Source: Chloroflexota bacterium
Lineage (GTDB): Bacteria > Chloroflexota > Ktedonobacteria > Ktedonobacterales > Ktedonobacteraceae
Direction: 5' to 3'
Assembly (NCBI GenBank): GCA_005881995.1
Contig: VBHV01000080.1
Coordinates: forward strand, 1 to 5,520
Length of the DNA: 5,520 nucleotides
Position numbers and translations under genes: made by a program. Every line of letters starts with the position of its first letter. The first letter of the stretch is position 1. Shown piece by piece: positions 4,771 through 5,520 of this stretch. A model generated the notes under the pieces. That model ran no database searches, was not told the DNA's origin, and saw only the letters and a program-made list of their open reading frames with translations.

Positions 4771-5520
4771 ATGCTCATTACACGTATTGAACTCGAAAAC
4801 ATCAAGAGTTATCGTCATCTAACCGTTGATTTCCGGCGCGGCACCACCGCCATCAGCGGAGCCAACGGCGCGGGCAAAACAACGCTCGTCGAAGCCATTG
4901 GTTATGCACTTTTTAATTACCTGCCGTATAATCAGAACCAGTTTGTGCGCGAAGGCGAAAAATCTGGCAAGGTGGTCATTCACCTCGTCGGCAGCGATGA
5001 CCGCCCATATGAAGTCGAGCGTCGCTGTGGAGCGGGCGCGCACTGGCTGGTCTATGATCGTGAGGCCGACCATCGCGTTGAACAGCGCACCGATGTCCTG
5101 GACAAACTGCACGAACTCTTCGGCATAGACCGCGAACGCCCGCTGGAAAACCTCTTCCGCGATGCCCTGGGCGTCCCACAGGGAACCTTCACCGCTATTT
5201 TTCTCGAAGCCGCCGCCAAACGCAAGCAGACCTTTGATGCCCTGCTCCAGATTGAAGATTACAAGACCGCCTTCGATTACCTGCTAGAGGTACGCAAACA
5301 GTACGAAGAGCAGGTACAGGAGCAGAAAGGCGAAATTCAGCGCCTTGAGATTGAAACACGCGAACTAGCTGATTGGCGCATAGCCCTGAAAAACAAGAGG
5401 CAGGACGATGAGCAGAAAAAACTCTTGAACTTGGAGAAAACACAGAGACGCGCCGCCTGCGAAGAACGACATGTCTTACTCAAAAAGCAACAAGAACACC
5501 TCCGCGCTACAGCATCGGCC
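4771..5520 (+). CDS. Rad50/SbcC-like SMC-family ATPase, N-terminal part (cut by the right edge)
   Basis: The first 250 codons of an open frame that continues past the window. The N-terminus MLITRIELENIKSYRHLTVDF matches the start of Rad50/SbcC proteins (a first strand, then an N-x-K-S-Y motif). Walker A is GANGAGKT at residues 30-37, and the Q-loop glutamine is Q137 in ALGVPQGTF. From about residue 165 the sequence becomes highly charged with heptad-like spacing (EVRKQYEEQVQEQKGEIQRL), the beginning of the long coiled-coil arm. Family members act with an Mre11/SbcD nuclease on double-strand breaks and hairpins; the zinc hook, signature motif and Walker B lie outside. Start ATG 4771 has no in-frame ATG, GTG or TTG just upstream. 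Its best ribosome site, GGGAAGG (4751-4757), is 13 bases away, longer than ideal. No sbcD/mre11 gene precedes it; the upstream neighbour is ctaG. RecN and RecF are less likely given the N-terminal motif and Q-loop region. Confidence 0.9.
   Translation, partial: MLITRIELENIKSYRHLTVDFRRGTTAISGANGAGKTTLVEAIGYALFNYLPYNQNQFVREGEKSGKVVIHLVGSDDRPYEVERRCGAGAHWLVYDREADHRVEQRTDVLDKLHELFGIDRERPLENLFRDALGVPQGTFTAIFLEAAAKRKQTFDALLQIEDYKTAFDYLLEVRKQYEEQVQEQKGEIQRLEIETRELADWRIALKNKRQDDEQKKLLNLEKTQRRAACEERHVLLKKQQEHLRATASA

Noticed and set aside
4611..4805. Minus-strand 64-residue open frame across the ctaG/rad50-like junction
   Set aside because: It runs antisense to the promoter and leader of the ATPase gene, has no ribosome site and gives a Met/Ser/Cys-rich translation without a domain.
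4819..5443. Minus-strand open frames and a plus-strand frame at 4826 over the Rad50-like gene
   Set aside because: They overlap the Walker A-bearing frame that starts at 4771 and runs open to the edge. Nothing in their translations is recognisable.
1..5520. Mobile element, CRISPR array, tRNA/rRNA or defence island
   Set aside because: I found no transposase motif, terminal inverted repeats, regularly spaced repeats or clover-leaf sequence. The Rad50-like gene alone does not justify calling a defence system.

Overview
The window looks like ordinary chromosomal sequence from an aerobic bacterium with moderate GC content. I infer a Chloroflexota member, possibly a Ktedonobacteria-like lineage. 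The main reason is a single polypeptide joining heme A synthase (CtaA/COX15) to heme O synthase (CtaB/COX10), an architecture I recall from Chloroflexota and Thermus. A CtaG-type assembly protein, a Sco copper chaperone and a Rad50/SbcC-like ATPase fit that picture. The taxonomic call is inference only.

Layout, left to right. (1) The 5' part of a minus-strand glycosyltransferase of the MGDG-synthase/UgtP type runs off the left edge (1-556). (2) A divergent promoter region (557-745) separates it from a 109-residue plus-strand protein of unknown function with a poly-glutamate tail (746-1075). (3) That gene converges on a minus-strand pair. The two 3' ends share one hairpin that contains both stop codons. 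(4) The minus-strand pair is ctaA-ctaB (fused) followed 15 bases later by sco1, probably one operon (3556 down to 1091). (5) A divergent intergenic region (3557-3800) holds a good promoter for plus-strand ctaG (3801-4649). (6) After about 120 bases with an extended -10 promoter and a leader comes the N-terminal 250 residues of a Rad50/SbcC-like ATPase, cut by the right edge (4771-5520).

The central 3.5 kb is a cytochrome c oxidase maturation cluster. CtaB converts heme B to heme O, CtaA converts heme O to heme A, Sco1 helps load copper into the CuA site of subunit II, and CtaG is an oxidase assembly factor usually linked to copper delivery to subunit I. No oxidase structural subunit (CtaC/D/E/F) lies inside the window. 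The flanking glycosyltransferase, small protein and Rad50-like gene have no obvious functional link to it.

I see no tRNA, rRNA, CRISPR array, insertion sequence or phage gene, and nothing that looks like an undescribed multi-gene system. The points most worth checking are the fused heme A/O synthase, the orphan acidic-tailed protein, the stop-codon hairpin, and the Rad50-like gene with no sbcD/mre11 directly upstream.
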